A DNA stretch of 64,000 nucleotides. Source: CAWDLX01 sp963753485. Lineage in GTDB: Bacteria > Actinomycetota > Actinomycetes > Mycobacteriales > Micromonosporaceae. The notes below the pieces were generated by a model. That model did no database searches, had not been told where the DNA came from, and worked only from the letters and a program-made list of their open reading frames with translations. Location: positions 1-64,000 of the forward strand of contig CAVWCL010000004.1 of NCBI GenBank assembly GCA_963753485.1, given 5' to 3'. Positions 34,301 through 45,613 of this stretch are shown in pieces. The first letter of the stretch is position 1, and each line of letters starts with the position of its first letter. The position numbers and the translations under genes are program-made.

Positions 34301-37300
34301 ACCAAGGTGATCACCTACAGTGGACCGTCCACGATGGTAACCACCACCGCCACCTATGACGGTGGTGGTCGCCGGGTGAGCACCACCGACGGAAACGGCA
34401 ACACGGCCACGACCAGCTACAGTCCGGCGGCGAACTGGCCCAGCACGGGCGTCGCGGTCACCGTCCCGCCGCCCGACCCCACCGGCGTGACCGGCTCACC
34501 GACCGGGCTCACGACAACGACCGTCTCCTCGCCGACCAACGGCCAGCCGCTGCGGGTGACCGACCCGAACGGGAACGTAACCACGATCCAGTACGACTCG
34601 GTCGGCCGGATCGTGAACCTGTGGAACCCGACCGAGCCCACCTCGGGGGTGGCGTCGGCGACCTTCACCTACACGATCCCGACCGCCACCACCAACGGCG
34701 TCCCCACCGTGGTCTCCGGCCCGGCCCGAACCAGGTCGGCCATGCTGCAATCGCTGTCTGGGCCCCTCTACCTGGCCAGCTACGAGTACCTGGACGGCTT
34801 GGGCCGCACCCGGGAGAACCAGACGCCGGCCACCGACGGGTCGGCCGGTCGTGATGTGATCTCCACCCGCTACGACGACGCCGGTCACGCGACGGTGACG
34901 TCGAACGCCTACTTCAACAGCGGGTCCCCTGGCTCGGGGATGGTCAACCCGGCTCTGTCCACACTGCCGTCCGCGGCGCAGCTGAGCGTGGACTGGTCAG
35001 GGCGTACCACGGAATCGAAGATCCTCGCCCTCGGGGTCGCTCAGACCCGCGGCGACGTGCACACCGCCTACCCGGGCGCGGACTACCATGCGGTGACCGA
35101 TCCGGACGGACACGTCACCGACAGCTATACCGACGTGTCCGGCCAGGTCACGTCGATCGTGCAGCACACCCCGAACCTGTCCCCCGCCACCATCACCACG
35201 ACGTACACCTACAACCACACCGGTCAGCTCACCTCCATCACCGACGCGGCCGGCCACGTCAGCTCGTACACGTACGACTGGCTCAACCAGGTGCTGTCGG
35301 CGACCGACCCCGACAGTGGCACCACGACCCAGACCCACGACAACAACGGAAACATCGTTACCTCCACCGACAACAAAGGTCAGCTGATCACGACCGTCTA
35401 CGACGCCATCGACCGCCCGACGGCCCGCTGGAACGGTACGGTCGGCGCCAACAAGCTGATCTACTACAGCTACGACTCGGCCCCTGGCGGCAAGGGCAAG
35501 CTCGCGAGCTCGACCAGTTTCAACAACGGCGGGAGCTCGTACAAGACGTTGGTCGACGGCTACGACGCCGATGGCCGGCAGACCGGGACCACGGTCTCCA
35601 TTCCACCCGGCGAGGGCCTGCTGGCCGGCGGCTATGACACCACCTACGGCTACGACCGGGCCGGCCACCAGACCACCATCACCTACCCCGCTGTCGGTAC
35701 CGGCGCCGCTGCGCTGCCGGCCGAGACTGTGACGACTGGGTACGCCGCGACCGGCCTGCCGACGACGGTGACCAGCCCGCTGGCGACCTACGTGTCGGCG
35801 ACCACCTACGCCAACTACGGACCGCTGACCTCCCGCACGTACGGCTCGGCGACCGCCCACACCGCCACCCGCAGCTACACCTGGAGTCAGGCGGTCGGCG
35901 ATCTGACCGGCACCACCGCCACCATCACCAACGGCGGTACCCCGACAACGGTGCAGAATGCCGCCTACACCCGCGACAACGCCGGCAACCTCCTGGAGAT
36001 CGCCTCGGTGAGCAGCGGGCAGCAACAATGCTTCGGCTACGACAGCCTGAACCGGCTCACCACCGCGTACACCACGACCACGGCCACCGTAGCCAGCTGC
36101 CAGGGCGCGGCCCCCAACCACACCGGTGGCACGTCCCCCTACGATCTTGTGTACGCCTACGACCAGCTCGGCGACATGACGAGCGTCGTCGACACCATCG
36201 CGGCGGTGACGAGCACCTACAGCTTCACCGACGCCGCCCACCTCCACGCCGTCACCGACGTCCTGCTCAACGGTGGCCCCAGCGGGCACTACACCTACTC
36301 GTACAACCAGAACGGCGCCCAGGTGGGGCGCACGGTTGCCGGTGTCTTCAGCGCCTCCACCTGGACCGTCATGCACCAACTGTCGACATTCACCACCGGT
36401 GCGGCCACGACCACCTTCTACTACGACGGCGCCGGCGCCCGGCTGCTGCGCAAGACCGGCAGCGACGCCACGCTCTACCTTCCCGGTCAAGAGCTGCGCC
36501 TGGTCGGCAGCGTGGTCACCCCGACCCGGTACTACGGTCAGGATGACAGCCAGGTGGCGATGCGCGTGGGCGGATCGGGCACCGGGTCCGTGTCCTGGAC
36601 GATGGCCGATCCCCAGCGCAGCGCCGAGTTCACCATCGACGCTGGCACCGGCGCGTACCTTCGGCAGCGCTACCTGCCGTTCGGGGCGCAACGGGGCACC
36701 CAGGGGCCGGCGCCCGGTACCGACACGTCATTCCTCGGCCACCCGCAGGACGTGACCACGAGTCTGATCGCCGACGGCGCCCGCTACTACGACCCGACCA
36801 CCGCCCGGTTCACCTCGCCGGATCCGGTCACCACGCCCGGGAACCCGCAGAACCTGAACGCCTACAGCTACGCCATCAACAACCCGGAGACTCTCAGCGA
36901 TCCGTCGGGCCTGCTGGCCTCGTGCGGCATCACCATCGACGACTCCGGTGTCTGCGGCAGCCAGCTCAAGAGCAAGGACCCGGCCACCGCCAAGGCGGCG
37001 CGGGACCGGCTGAACGAGTACGAGGCGCGGCAGGCCCGCTCCAGCACATGCCCGAATGGGATCTGCACCATCCATCAGGTGTGCTTGACATCATGGGAGT
37101 GCAAGTGGGCGCCGCACCGCAAGCCGGGCAACTCGCCGAACCGCCCGGTGCACGCCAAAATCCTGGTCTACGGAACCCCCACCACAGCCACGAGCATGCC
37201 GCTCGACGACGAGTTGGTCACTGCGTACGGCGTACCGTACTGGGAGGAGAGCTGTCTGCTCTATGCCGATGGTGGATCTGCGTGCAAGATAGTTGATTCC

Positions 37301-37684
37301 GGCGTCGACCTTCGAGTGTCGATTGCCCCACGCCCCTACTCCGGCCCCCGGCCGCGAAGCGGTCTGAGCGGCCAGGTAGCGGTGTCCGCCTCGGCCTGCG
37401 TGGGAATCTGCCTGACCTTCACCAAGGCGAACGACGGCTGGAGCCTTTCCATCAACGGCATCGGGCTCGGCATTTCGGCCGGACCTAACGTCGCCTCGGT
37501 CCCCGGAGCCCGGCAGGGTAAGGACAGCTTCGAGCTCTGTGTGTCCGGAACCGTGATGGGAGTCTGTGGCGGTGCCGGTGCCACCACCGACGGCGGCATC
37601 TATGTCACCGGCGGCGTGGGGGTTGGCCTCGGCGGAACCCTCACCGGCACCGGACCGAACATCACGCTGATGCAAGGCCACTGA
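31316..37684 (+). CDS. Giant secreted RHS/YD-repeat protein with unusual C-terminal tail
   Basis: The 2122-residue product starts with a signal peptide (MRPLRFAAIVTSAVLVTGVV) and an Ala-rich region, then a SpvB-like N-terminal shell part (FTYSVPIQLPAPPYGSAPKL). From roughly residue 950 YD repeats are frequent (YDGGGRRVSTTDGNGN, YDWLNQVLSATDPDSG, YDRAGHQTTITYP). The RHS core ends with GARYYDPTTARFTSPDP, LNAYSYAINNPE and DPSGL near residue 1866. The 257-residue tail after DPSGL has Cys-rich (STCPNGICTIHQVCL) and Gly-rich parts and no known toxin fold. Such proteins encapsulate a C-terminal effector. No immunity gene follows; a terminator overlaps its stop codon. Confidence 0.88.
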   Translation: MRPLRFAAIVTSAVLVTGVVAPPLVSPLPAPAAASATTGRGDEPSVPGRPLADHARGGLPAASASAPALAPPVWPAAADAVVNLAAVPPGESAVAVARSAVSVGPADADSGSVGSVRARVLDHAAMAATGGQPLGLVLTRADGGRTGGRARIRIDYSAFATAYGGSYGRRLRLVRLPACALTTPRLAACQLPTVLGAVNDPVTRTITGVVPVDPAGALPSLVTLAAGSSSPAGDYRATDLAPTGAWSVAPGSGDFTYSVPIQLPAPPYGSAPKLSLNYDSQSVDGLTSATNNQAGPAGMGWSLSGSYVERHYRLCSDDGGAPSDGDLCWDSPASPAGTNPGDADYTIVLNGVSSELIQDPSDSTIFHMVDDRGWRIQHLTGLTGNGDNDGEFWVVTTPDGTHNWFGYGARFTDHVPTNSVQTAPVFGNNPGEPCYGSSPCTQAYRWNLDLVQDPNEVDSSYLYVKNTNGYHSTMGSPVERTYVYESHLVEIDYGYAQGLAGANFTDAVTTSTWYRCVGAMAQTDLLHNSPATCSLPMTATNFPDVPVDLACPGNDPDSCSAHAWGPVFFTETMLKSIYVSTISASGTWTRVIQYALKHSLHNPAGGVGPYLQLDYLQREATGGTGGAVTLPTIAFSYTDLDNTLAGTGLDFGRLTGVTTDLGAQVTVAYGTPDACSPTAPPDPATNTKDCYRHQYTPQGGTQTWAWYKKQLVTSVTVDPRVGVGAGNDGDPKQITTYSYATNKAAWRFPADPTQKRDNESWTEWRGYQRATVTTGSGAAKNSTVYYQYQGIDGDRKVVDADPANPADYKSVSVTDSNGTAYTDSSFLGDRPLEEVAQDGAGADQIHRFHQYWSDDIGPYPGLPDARFIRENRTTTRMRLSTSSATDSTWREHVVVTNFDTAQPATSDFGLPVSVYDQGDTSVPGDDTCTTYGYAFDTAPVVNSTLGQDEWYALDDDLRQFGSACPGTPAAQFSRVVTLYDGAASESVNAPYSGNPTKVITYSGPSTMVTTTATYDGGGRRVSTTDGNGNTATTSYSPAANWPSTGVAVTVPPPDPTGVTGSPTGLTTTTVSSPTNGQPLRVTDPNGNVTTIQYDSVGRIVNLWNPTEPTSGVASATFTYTIPTATTNGVPTVVSGPARTRSAMLQSLSGPLYLASYEYLDGLGRTRENQTPATDGSAGRDVISTRYDDAGHATVTSNAYFNSGSPGSGMVNPALSTLPSAAQLSVDWSGRTTESKILALGVAQTRGDVHTAYPGADYHAVTDPDGHVTDSYTDVSGQVTSIVQHTPNLSPATITTTYTYNHTGQLTSITDAAGHVSSYTYDWLNQVLSATDPDSGTTTQTHDNNGNIVTSTDNKGQLITTVYDAIDRPTARWNGTVGANKLIYYSYDSAPGGKGKLASSTSFNNGGSSYKTLVDGYDADGRQTGTTVSIPPGEGLLAGGYDTTYGYDRAGHQTTITYPAVGTGAAALPAETVTTGYAATGLPTTVTSPLATYVSATTYANYGPLTSRTYGSATAHTATRSYTWSQAVGDLTGTTATITNGGTPTTVQNAAYTRDNAGNLLEIASVSSGQQQCFGYDSLNRLTTAYTTTTATVASCQGAAPNHTGGTSPYDLVYAYDQLGDMTSVVDTIAAVTSTYSFTDAAHLHAVTDVLLNGGPSGHYTYSYNQNGAQVGRTVAGVFSASTWTVMHQLSTFTTGAATTTFYYDGAGARLLRKTGSDATLYLPGQELRLVGSVVTPTRYYGQDDSQVAMRVGGSGTGSVSWTMADPQRSAEFTIDAGTGAYLRQRYLPFGAQRGTQGPAPGTDTSFLGHPQDVTTSLIADGARYYDPTTARFTSPDPVTTPGNPQNLNAYSYAINNPETLSDPSGLLASCGITIDDSGVCGSQLKSKDPATAKAARDRLNEYEARQARSSTCPNGICTIHQVCLTSWECKWAPHRKPGNSPNRPVHAKILVYGTPTTATSMPLDDELVTAYGVPYWEESCLLYADGGSACKIVDSGVDLRVSIAPRPYSGPRPRSGLSGQVAVSASACVGICLTFTKANDGWSLSINGIGLGISAGPNVASVPGARQGKDSFELCVSGTVMGVCGGAGATTDGGIYVTGGVGVGLGGTLTGTGPNITLMQGH

Positions 37685-37726
37685 CCGTGGCGGCGGGGCG
37701 CGTCCTGCCTACCGCCGCCACGGTCA
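37682..37726. terminator. Bidirectional terminator between RHS and MMPL genes
   Basis: TGACCGTGGCGGCGG (37682-37696) and its exact reverse complement (37712-37726) form 15-bp arms with a 15-base loop. The left arm begins at the RHS stop codon, and the hairpin lies between two convergent genes. Confidence 0.85.
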
Positions 37727-37736
37727 CCTTGGTGCA

Positions 37737-39887
37737 CTAGCCGACCGGTGCCGGGTCGGGCGCCGGGCTGGGTGTGGTCGTGATCGGCTGTGGCCGTTGG
37801 GCGCGCAGGACTCTGGCCAGGCCCGCGGGCAGGTACCAGTTCCATCGGCCGAACAGTGACACCAGCGAGGGTAAGAGCAGCGACCGTACCAGGGTGGCAT
37901 CGAGCAGGATGCCGAAGCCGAGTCCGGTCGCCATCACCTTCAGCTCGGTGCTGGGGCCGGACGCCAACGCGGCGAAGGCCAGGAACAGGATCAACGCGGC
38001 GCTGGTGACCAGACGGCCGGTGCGCGCCGTGCCGGCGATGACGGCATGGTCGGTCGAGCCGGTGGCGTCGTACTCCTCGCGGATGCGCGCCAGGATGAAC
38101 ACCTCGTAGTCCATCGACAGTCCGAAGAGGAATGCGAAGACCAGCAGCGGGACATAGAACGCGATGGCTCCGGTTGCGGCGACGCCGAACACGGCTTGCG
38201 ACCCGATGCCCTTCTGCCAGAACAGCACGAGGAGTCCAAAAGCGGCGCCCAGCGACACCAGGTTGAGCAGCACCGCCTTCGCCGCCAGCAGCAGTGACCG
38301 GAAGACCCACACCAGCAGCAGGTAGGTGAGCAACGCGACCAGGGCGAGCATCAGCGGGAAGTTGCCGTAGACGGCGTGGGCGAAGTCGGCCTCGGACGCC
38401 CCGACGCCAGTCACGCCGAGGACACCGGGTATCTGCGCAGCCCGCTCCCGCACCCGGGTCACGACATCGACGCTGGCCGAGTCGACTGTTTCCCGGTCGG
38501 GCACGAGCACGACCACGGCCTGACCGCCCCGGCTGCTGGCCTGATCGCGGGAGACCACGGCCCGCTCGACTCCATCCACTGTGGCCAGTTGGGCAGCGGC
38601 CGACCCGGCCTGGTCGGCGGTGACCAGAACCTCGATCGGGGTCAGGTTGCCGGTGGTGACGCCGCCGCGCTTGAGGGTGTCCAGCGCCTCGTAGGCGGGT
38701 CCGCTCGTGGCCAGCGAATCGGTGGACGACAGCCCCACCTTGATGTCGAACAGCACGCTGACGAGCGCCAACAGCACCACAAGGGACACCCCGGCGGCTA
38801 CCCACCGGGCCCGCACCACCCGGGCGGCCCAGCTGCTCCAGAACGGGCTGGGTCGGTTCTCCCGGCGGATCCTCGGCCAGTCCACCCGTGGCCCGATGCC
38901 GCCCAGGATGGCCGGAGTGAAGCTCAACGTGGTCGCCACGCTGGCCAACGGGATGAGTGCGCCGGCGATGCCGACGCTACGCATGAACGGCACCGGCAGC
39001 GCGACCAGGGCGAGTAGCCCGATCGCGACGGTGACGCCACTGAACAGGACCGAGCGACCAGCGGTCTGCATCGCCAGCGTGACCGCCTCGTGGTTACTTC
39101 GGCCCTGGTGGCGCTCTTCCCGCCAGCGAGTCACGAGCAGCAGCGAGTAGTCAATCGCCAGCCCCAACCCGATCAACGCGATCAGGAACTGCACCAGGCC
39201 GGAGTATTCGCCGGTATAGGTCAACGGCAGCAGCACCAGAAAAGTGGTCAGGATCGACACCGCGGCTACGACCAGTGGCAGCAACGCCAGCATGGACGCG
39301 AACACGAACGCCAGCACCACCAGGGCCCCGATCGCGCCGATGATGACCTCGGCCAGAACCCCGAAACCGCCCGAGGCCGAACCGGCGGCCAACGCATTCT
39401 CGCCGGTGACGCCGACCGTGGCGCCGGCCGGCTTAGCCGCCTCGAGCGCGGCGCGCATCTTCTCGGTCGGCAGCTGGCCGTTACCCTCCGCGTTGAACTG
39501 GTAGAAGACCAGCGCGTACGCCGTGCGCCCGTCCCTGGTACGGAATGCGATGTCGCCGGTGTTGGCCTCGTCGAGCACGCGTACCGAGGTCACCCGCTTG
39601 GCCACGGCGTCGAACGCGGCGGCGATGTCGGCCTCGTGACCGGTGACCGTCTGACCCTTGGGAAGAGTCACCGAGACCAGGAATGGCGGAGTGTAGCCGC
39701 CGTTGCCGAACGTCTGCGTGATCTGCTCGGCGGTCTTCGCACCGGGCTCGCCCGGCAACGAGTACTCGTAGGTCAGCCGTTGGGAAACCTGCCCCGACAC
39801 AGCCATCCCGCCAATGGCCACCAGCACCCAGAACAGCACGACCAACCGGCGATGTGCCAGCACGAACTCAGTCCATCGGCGCAACAT
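37737..39887 (-). CDS. MMPL-family transporter (RND superfamily)
   Basis: The 716-residue product is a standard actinomycete MMPL transporter with two six-helix halves: helix 1 (LVVLFWVLVAIGGMAV), a periplasmic domain with YSLPGEPGAKTAEQI, then IALIGLGLAIDYSLLLVTRWREER carrying the GxxxDY motif, and in the second half FLFGLSMDYEVFILARIREEY with GLSMDYEVF. Its substrate could be a lipid or a drug. The ATG at 39887 is preceded by CGGGAG. It lies between the RHS gene and the biosynthetic cluster and may export a product, but that is only inferred from position. Confidence 0.9.
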   Translation of the reverse strand: MLRRWTEFVLAHRRLVVLFWVLVAIGGMAVSGQVSQRLTYEYSLPGEPGAKTAEQITQTFGNGGYTPPFLVSVTLPKGQTVTGHEADIAAAFDAVAKRVTSVRVLDEANTGDIAFRTRDGRTAYALVFYQFNAEGNGQLPTEKMRAALEAAKPAGATVGVTGENALAAGSASGGFGVLAEVIIGAIGALVVLAFVFASMLALLPLVVAAVSILTTFLVLLPLTYTGEYSGLVQFLIALIGLGLAIDYSLLLVTRWREERHQGRSNHEAVTLAMQTAGRSVLFSGVTVAIGLLALVALPVPFMRSVGIAGALIPLASVATTLSFTPAILGGIGPRVDWPRIRRENRPSPFWSSWAARVVRARWVAAGVSLVVLLALVSVLFDIKVGLSSTDSLATSGPAYEALDTLKRGGVTTGNLTPIEVLVTADQAGSAAAQLATVDGVERAVVSRDQASSRGGQAVVVLVPDRETVDSASVDVVTRVRERAAQIPGVLGVTGVGASEADFAHAVYGNFPLMLALVALLTYLLLVWVFRSLLLAAKAVLLNLVSLGAAFGLLVLFWQKGIGSQAVFGVAATGAIAFYVPLLVFAFLFGLSMDYEVFILARIREEYDATGSTDHAVIAGTARTGRLVTSAALILFLAFAALASGPSTELKVMATGLGFGILLDATLVRSLLLPSLVSLFGRWNWYLPAGLARVLRAQRPQPITTTPSPAPDPAPVG

Positions 39888-40105
39888 CTCAACTCCCGTT
39901 CTCGTCGCTCCGCCCGTTTCCGGGCATGGCGTCTTCGGCCAGCACCCGGGCTGACCTCGCCCGGGCCGACCCGGGCGCGATTCTCGGCGGCCGCCGTGGG
40001 CTGGTCGCGCCCTCGACGTCGCCCGACGTTAACGCCCCTTCGGCGCAACGTCACGGCTGCGCGACCGCCGCGACAGTGGACGCCTGCCGTCTCGTCCGTT
40101 TGTTA

Positions 40106-40151
40106 GCAAGGGCACCCTCTTAACGTTTTCCGTTGTAGAGGGTGCCCTTGC
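40106..40151. promoter_or_regulatory. 15-bp inverted repeat upstream of the MMPL gene
   Basis: GCAAGGGCACCCTCT (40106-40120) and its exact reverse complement (40137-40151) are separated by 16 AT-rich bases (TTAACGTTTTCC...). It lies about 220 bp upstream of the MMPL start and about 300 bp before the UvrA-like gene. It may be a repressor operator of the TetR type or a terminator. No regulator gene is adjacent. Apart from this and the VOC relic, I see nothing in 39888-40453. Confidence 0.55.
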
Positions 40152-40310
40152 AAACGCTCGGACCGCCGGCAGCGGACCGCCGGCAGCGACCGCGGGGGGC
40201 GGGCGGCGCGGCCGGGAGGCCCGGCACATCGAGTACCAGGGCTACCCGTTCATCGTTAGGCTCGACAGGACAGACTGGGTCGATGTGACCCACGACAGGC
40301 AGGAGTGACC

Positions 40311-40443
40311 ATGACCGGCTCGACCACTCAGAGGATCAAGACCGGGCTGCTGCCCGTGTCCGACCGACGTGGGTGAGGGCCGGCTGGTGGCCACCGTCAC
40401 CGACCCCGACGGCAACGTCCTGGGGCCTATTCAGGACCGGTGA
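40311..40443 (+). pseudogene. VOC-family protein reduced to its two ends
   Basis: MTGSTTQRIKTGLLPVSD (from the ATG at 40311, with a good GGAG before it) is a typical VOC N-terminus, and LVATVTDPDGNVLGPIQD, ending at a stop near 40443, is a typical VOC C-terminus in another frame. The whole middle of about 100 residues is deleted. It lies directly before the UvrA-like gene. Confidence 0.65.
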
Positions 40444-40453
40444 GAACGACGCG

Positions 40454-42844
<2,391 letters not shown>

Positions 42845-42870
42845 CTGAGGCGCCTGACGCCCTCGCCGAG

Positions 42871-44898
42871 CTACCGGCTCCGCCGGGCCGATCGACGCTT
42901 GTGCGACCCACGGTGTGGTCGCTTGGCGGCCACCGCCGCAGTCACGCCGTTGGGATGCGGGTGCGGTGCGCCGCTGGCGACGAGGAGCCGAGCCCCATGC
43001 TCGATGCCGAGCTCGGGGACGGCGAACTGGGTGCGGTAGAGCTCGCTGTAAAGGCCACCCGCGGCGAACAGGTCCACATGGGTGCCGCGTTCGACGATGC
43101 GCCCCCCGTCCAGCACCAGGATCTGGTCGGCATCGCGCACGGTCGAGAGGCGGTGGGCGATGACCAGTGCCGTTCGCCCTTGCAGCGCCTCGGCCAGGGC
43201 ACTCTGCACCGCCGCCTCGGACTCCGAGTCCAGGTGGGCGGTCGCCTCGTCGAGAATCACAATGGACGGTGCCTTCAACAGCAGGCGGGCGATGGCGATG
43301 CGCTGTTTCTCGCCACCGGAGAACCGGTAACCCCGCTCCCCGACCACCGTGTCCAGCCCATCGGGCAGCGAGCGCACCAGCGGGGCGATCTGGGCCCGCT
43401 CGAGCGCCTGCCACAGCTGCTCGTCGCTCGCCTCCGGCCGGGCGTAGCGCAGGTTCTCCGCGATCGTCTCGTGGAACAGATGCGCGTCCTGGGTCACCAC
43501 GCCGATGGTGTCGCGCAAGGAAGCCAGCGACACCTCGCGCACGTCGACGCCGCCGACGAGCACCGCGCCATTGGTGACGTCGTAGACCCGCGGCACCAGC
43601 ATCGCGGTGGTGGACTTGCCGGCACCCGACGGCCCGACCAACGCGACCAGCTGACCCGGCTTGACCGTGAACGACACTCCCCGGAGCACCGGATCGGCGG
43701 TCGTACGGTCGAGCACGGCCACGTCCTCCAGCGAGGCGAGCGACACCTCGGCCGCAGCCGGGTAGCGGAAGTGAACGTTTCGAAACTCGATCCGGGCCGT
43801 GCCCCGCGGTACCGTGGTGGCGTCGGGTCGCTCCGCGATGCCGGGCGCGAGGTCGAGAACCTCGAAGACCCGCTCGAACGAGACCAGCGCACTCATGATG
43901 TTGATCCGCAGGTTGGACAGCGACGTGATCGGGCCGTAGAGCCGGGTCAGCAACAGTGCCAGCGTGACCACGGTGCCCGAGGCGATCGTCCCTCGTACGG
44001 CGAGCCAGCCACCCAGACCGTAGGTGAGCGCCTGGGCCAGCGAGGCCACGAGCATCATCGCGACGAAGAACGACGTGCTGAACATCGCCTGCTGCACGCC
44101 GATGTCGCGTACCCGGGCGGCTCGGCCGGAGAACCGCGTCGCCTCCTCACCGGGGCGCCCGAACAGCTTGACCAGCAGGGCCCCGGCCACGCCGAAGCGC
44201 TCGGTCATGGTGGCGTTCATCTTCGCGGCGAGCTGGAAGGTCTCCCGGGTTATCTCGGCCAGGCGGCGGCCGACGAACCGGCCCGGCAACAGGAACGCCG
44301 GCACCAGCAGTAACGAGAGTGCGGTCACCTGCCAGGAGAGCGAGAACATCACCCCGGCCGTGAGCATGAGGGCGATCAGGTTGCCGACCACGCCGGAGAG
44401 GGTCGACGTGAACGCCTGCTGCGCACCGCTCACGTCATTGTTGAGCCGGCTGACCAGGGCGCCGGTCTGGGTGCGGCTGAAGAACTGCAGCGGCATCTGC
44501 TGCACGTGGTCGTAGACCTGGGTGCGCAGGTCGTAGGTGACGCTCTCGCCGATGCGGGAAGAGAAGAACCGCTGCCCGAGCGTCAGCATCGCGTCGAGCA
44601 CGGCCAGGCCCGCGATGAGCAGCGCGATCCGCGCCACCACGGCCGCGGCGTCGGGTCGGTTGGCGCTGATGGCGTTGATGACGTTGCCGGCGAGCACCGG
44701 CGTCGCCACCGCGACGGTCGAGGATACGACGACCAGCACGAGGAAGATCGCGATGGGCCGGCGGTACGGCCGGGCAAAGCGCAGCACCCGAAGTGCGGTC
44801 TCCCGCCGGGCCCGCTGGCCCTCGAGGGCGTCGCGGCGGCGCATGGAGCGCACCATGTTGAAACTGCCGACCCCCATCGACCCCATCGGATAACCCAC
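42871..44898 (-). CDS. Half-size ABC exporter (membrane domain plus ATPase)
   Basis: The 675-residue product has six transmembrane helices in the first 350 residues (IAIFLVLVVVSSTVAVATP, LIALMLTAGVMFSLSW) with QMPLQFFSRTQTGALVSRL, then an ATPase with Walker A VGPSGAGKSTTAM, signature RFSGGEKQRIAIA and Walker B SIVILDEATAHLD. It belongs to type-I multidrug exporters working as a dimer. The GTG at 44898 follows GAGGAGG at good spacing. It lies 40 bp after the Rv2466c-like gene and is the last gene of the PPOX-like operon, so it probably exports the cluster's product. Confidence 0.9.
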   Translation of the reverse strand: MGYPMGSMGVGSFNMVRSMRRRDALEGQRARRETALRVLRFARPYRRPIAIFLVLVVVSSTVAVATPVLAGNVINAISANRPDAAAVVARIALLIAGLAVLDAMLTLGQRFFSSRIGESVTYDLRTQVYDHVQQMPLQFFSRTQTGALVSRLNNDVSGAQQAFTSTLSGVVGNLIALMLTAGVMFSLSWQVTALSLLLVPAFLLPGRFVGRRLAEITRETFQLAAKMNATMTERFGVAGALLVKLFGRPGEEATRFSGRAARVRDIGVQQAMFSTSFFVAMMLVASLAQALTYGLGGWLAVRGTIASGTVVTLALLLTRLYGPITSLSNLRINIMSALVSFERVFEVLDLAPGIAERPDATTVPRGTARIEFRNVHFRYPAAAEVSLASLEDVAVLDRTTADPVLRGVSFTVKPGQLVALVGPSGAGKSTTAMLVPRVYDVTNGAVLVGGVDVREVSLASLRDTIGVVTQDAHLFHETIAENLRYARPEASDEQLWQALERAQIAPLVRSLPDGLDTVVGERGYRFSGGEKQRIAIARLLLKAPSIVILDEATAHLDSESEAAVQSALAEALQGRTALVIAHRLSTVRDADQILVLDGGRIVERGTHVDLFAAGGLYSELYRTQFAVPELGIEHGARLLVASGAPHPHPNGVTAAVAAKRPHRGSHKRRSARRSR

Positions 44899-44938
44899 AT
44901 CTACCTCCTCGGCCCACGGCCACCGCGGCCGGTGCGCA

Positions 44939-45553
44939 TCAGTCGAAGATCGGAGCCCGGTCCCGGGTGCGCTTGAGCTCGTAGAACCCATCCGTTGCGG
45001 CGACCAGCCGCACGCCGTCCCAGAGTTTCGCCGCCGCCTCACCTCGCGGGATCGGGGTCACCACCGGCCCGAAGAACGCGGCTCCGTCCACGGAGATCAC
45101 CGGAGTGCCGACCTCATAGCCGACCCGGTCCATACCGTCGCGGTGCGACTCACGCAGCGCCAGGTCGTAGTCGGTGCAATCCATCGCGTCGGCCAGCTCG
45201 CGGTCCAGGCCCGCCGCCGCCAGTGCGGCCCCGACGGTGGCCCGGTCCTTCGGCGCCTTCTCGTGGTGGAACCGGTTGCCCAGTTCGGTATAGAGCCGGC
45301 CAAGCACCTCGGCGCCGTACTTCTGCTCGGCGGCGATGCAGACCCGGACCGACCCCCAGGCCTGGTCCGCCGGTATCCGGTACCTCGGCGGCAGATCGCG
45401 CCCCTCGTTGAGCACGGCGAGGCTCATCACGTGCCAGCGGGTGTTGACCGGCCGCTGCCGCGCCACCTCGTGCATCCATCTCGACGCGATCCAGGCCCAC
45501 GGGCACAGCGGATCGAACCAGAAATCGACCAGGGTCGGGGTGTCCTGAGACAA
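44939..45553 (-). CDS. Rv2466c-like mycothiol-dependent oxidoreductase lacking the resolving cysteine
   Basis: The 204-residue product is a DsbA-fold protein very similar in layout to mycobacterial Rv2466c: DFWFDPLCPWAWIASRWM, WHVMSLAVLNEGRDLP, AAEQKYGAEVLGRLY, GTPVISVDGAAFFGPV and ELKRTRDRAPIFD. Rv2466c has CPWC; here it is CPWA, leaving only the first cysteine, so a monothiol mechanism with mycothiol is likely. GGGAGG before the TTG at 45553 supports that start; a TTG at 45589 is possible. It lies between the PPOX-like and exporter genes, and could handle a redox-active or thiol-reactive product. That role is inference. Confidence 0.8.
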   Translation of the reverse strand: MSQDTPTLVDFWFDPLCPWAWIASRWMHEVARQRPVNTRWHVMSLAVLNEGRDLPPRYRIPADQAWGSVRVCIAAEQKYGAEVLGRLYTELGNRFHHEKAPKDRATVGAALAAAGLDRELADAMDCTDYDLALRESHRDGMDRVGYEVGTPVISVDGAAFFGPVVTPIPRGEAAAKLWDGVRLVAATDGFYELKRTRDRAPIFD

Positions 45554-45613
45554 GTCCAGCCTCCCATGCGAGATTGTCGTTCCGGGCAACCCAAGCGCGG
45601 CCCGCCGTCGTGC

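Noticed and set aside
34997..36691. 564-residue open frame opposite the RHS gene
   Set aside because: Composition (Val/Gly/Arg-rich) and lack of motifs show a shadow of the YD-repeat coding strand.
36898..37684. Known polymorphic-toxin nuclease in the RHS tail
   Set aside because: No HNH, deaminase, ADP-ribosyltransferase or RNase motif could be seen, so no toxin family was assigned.
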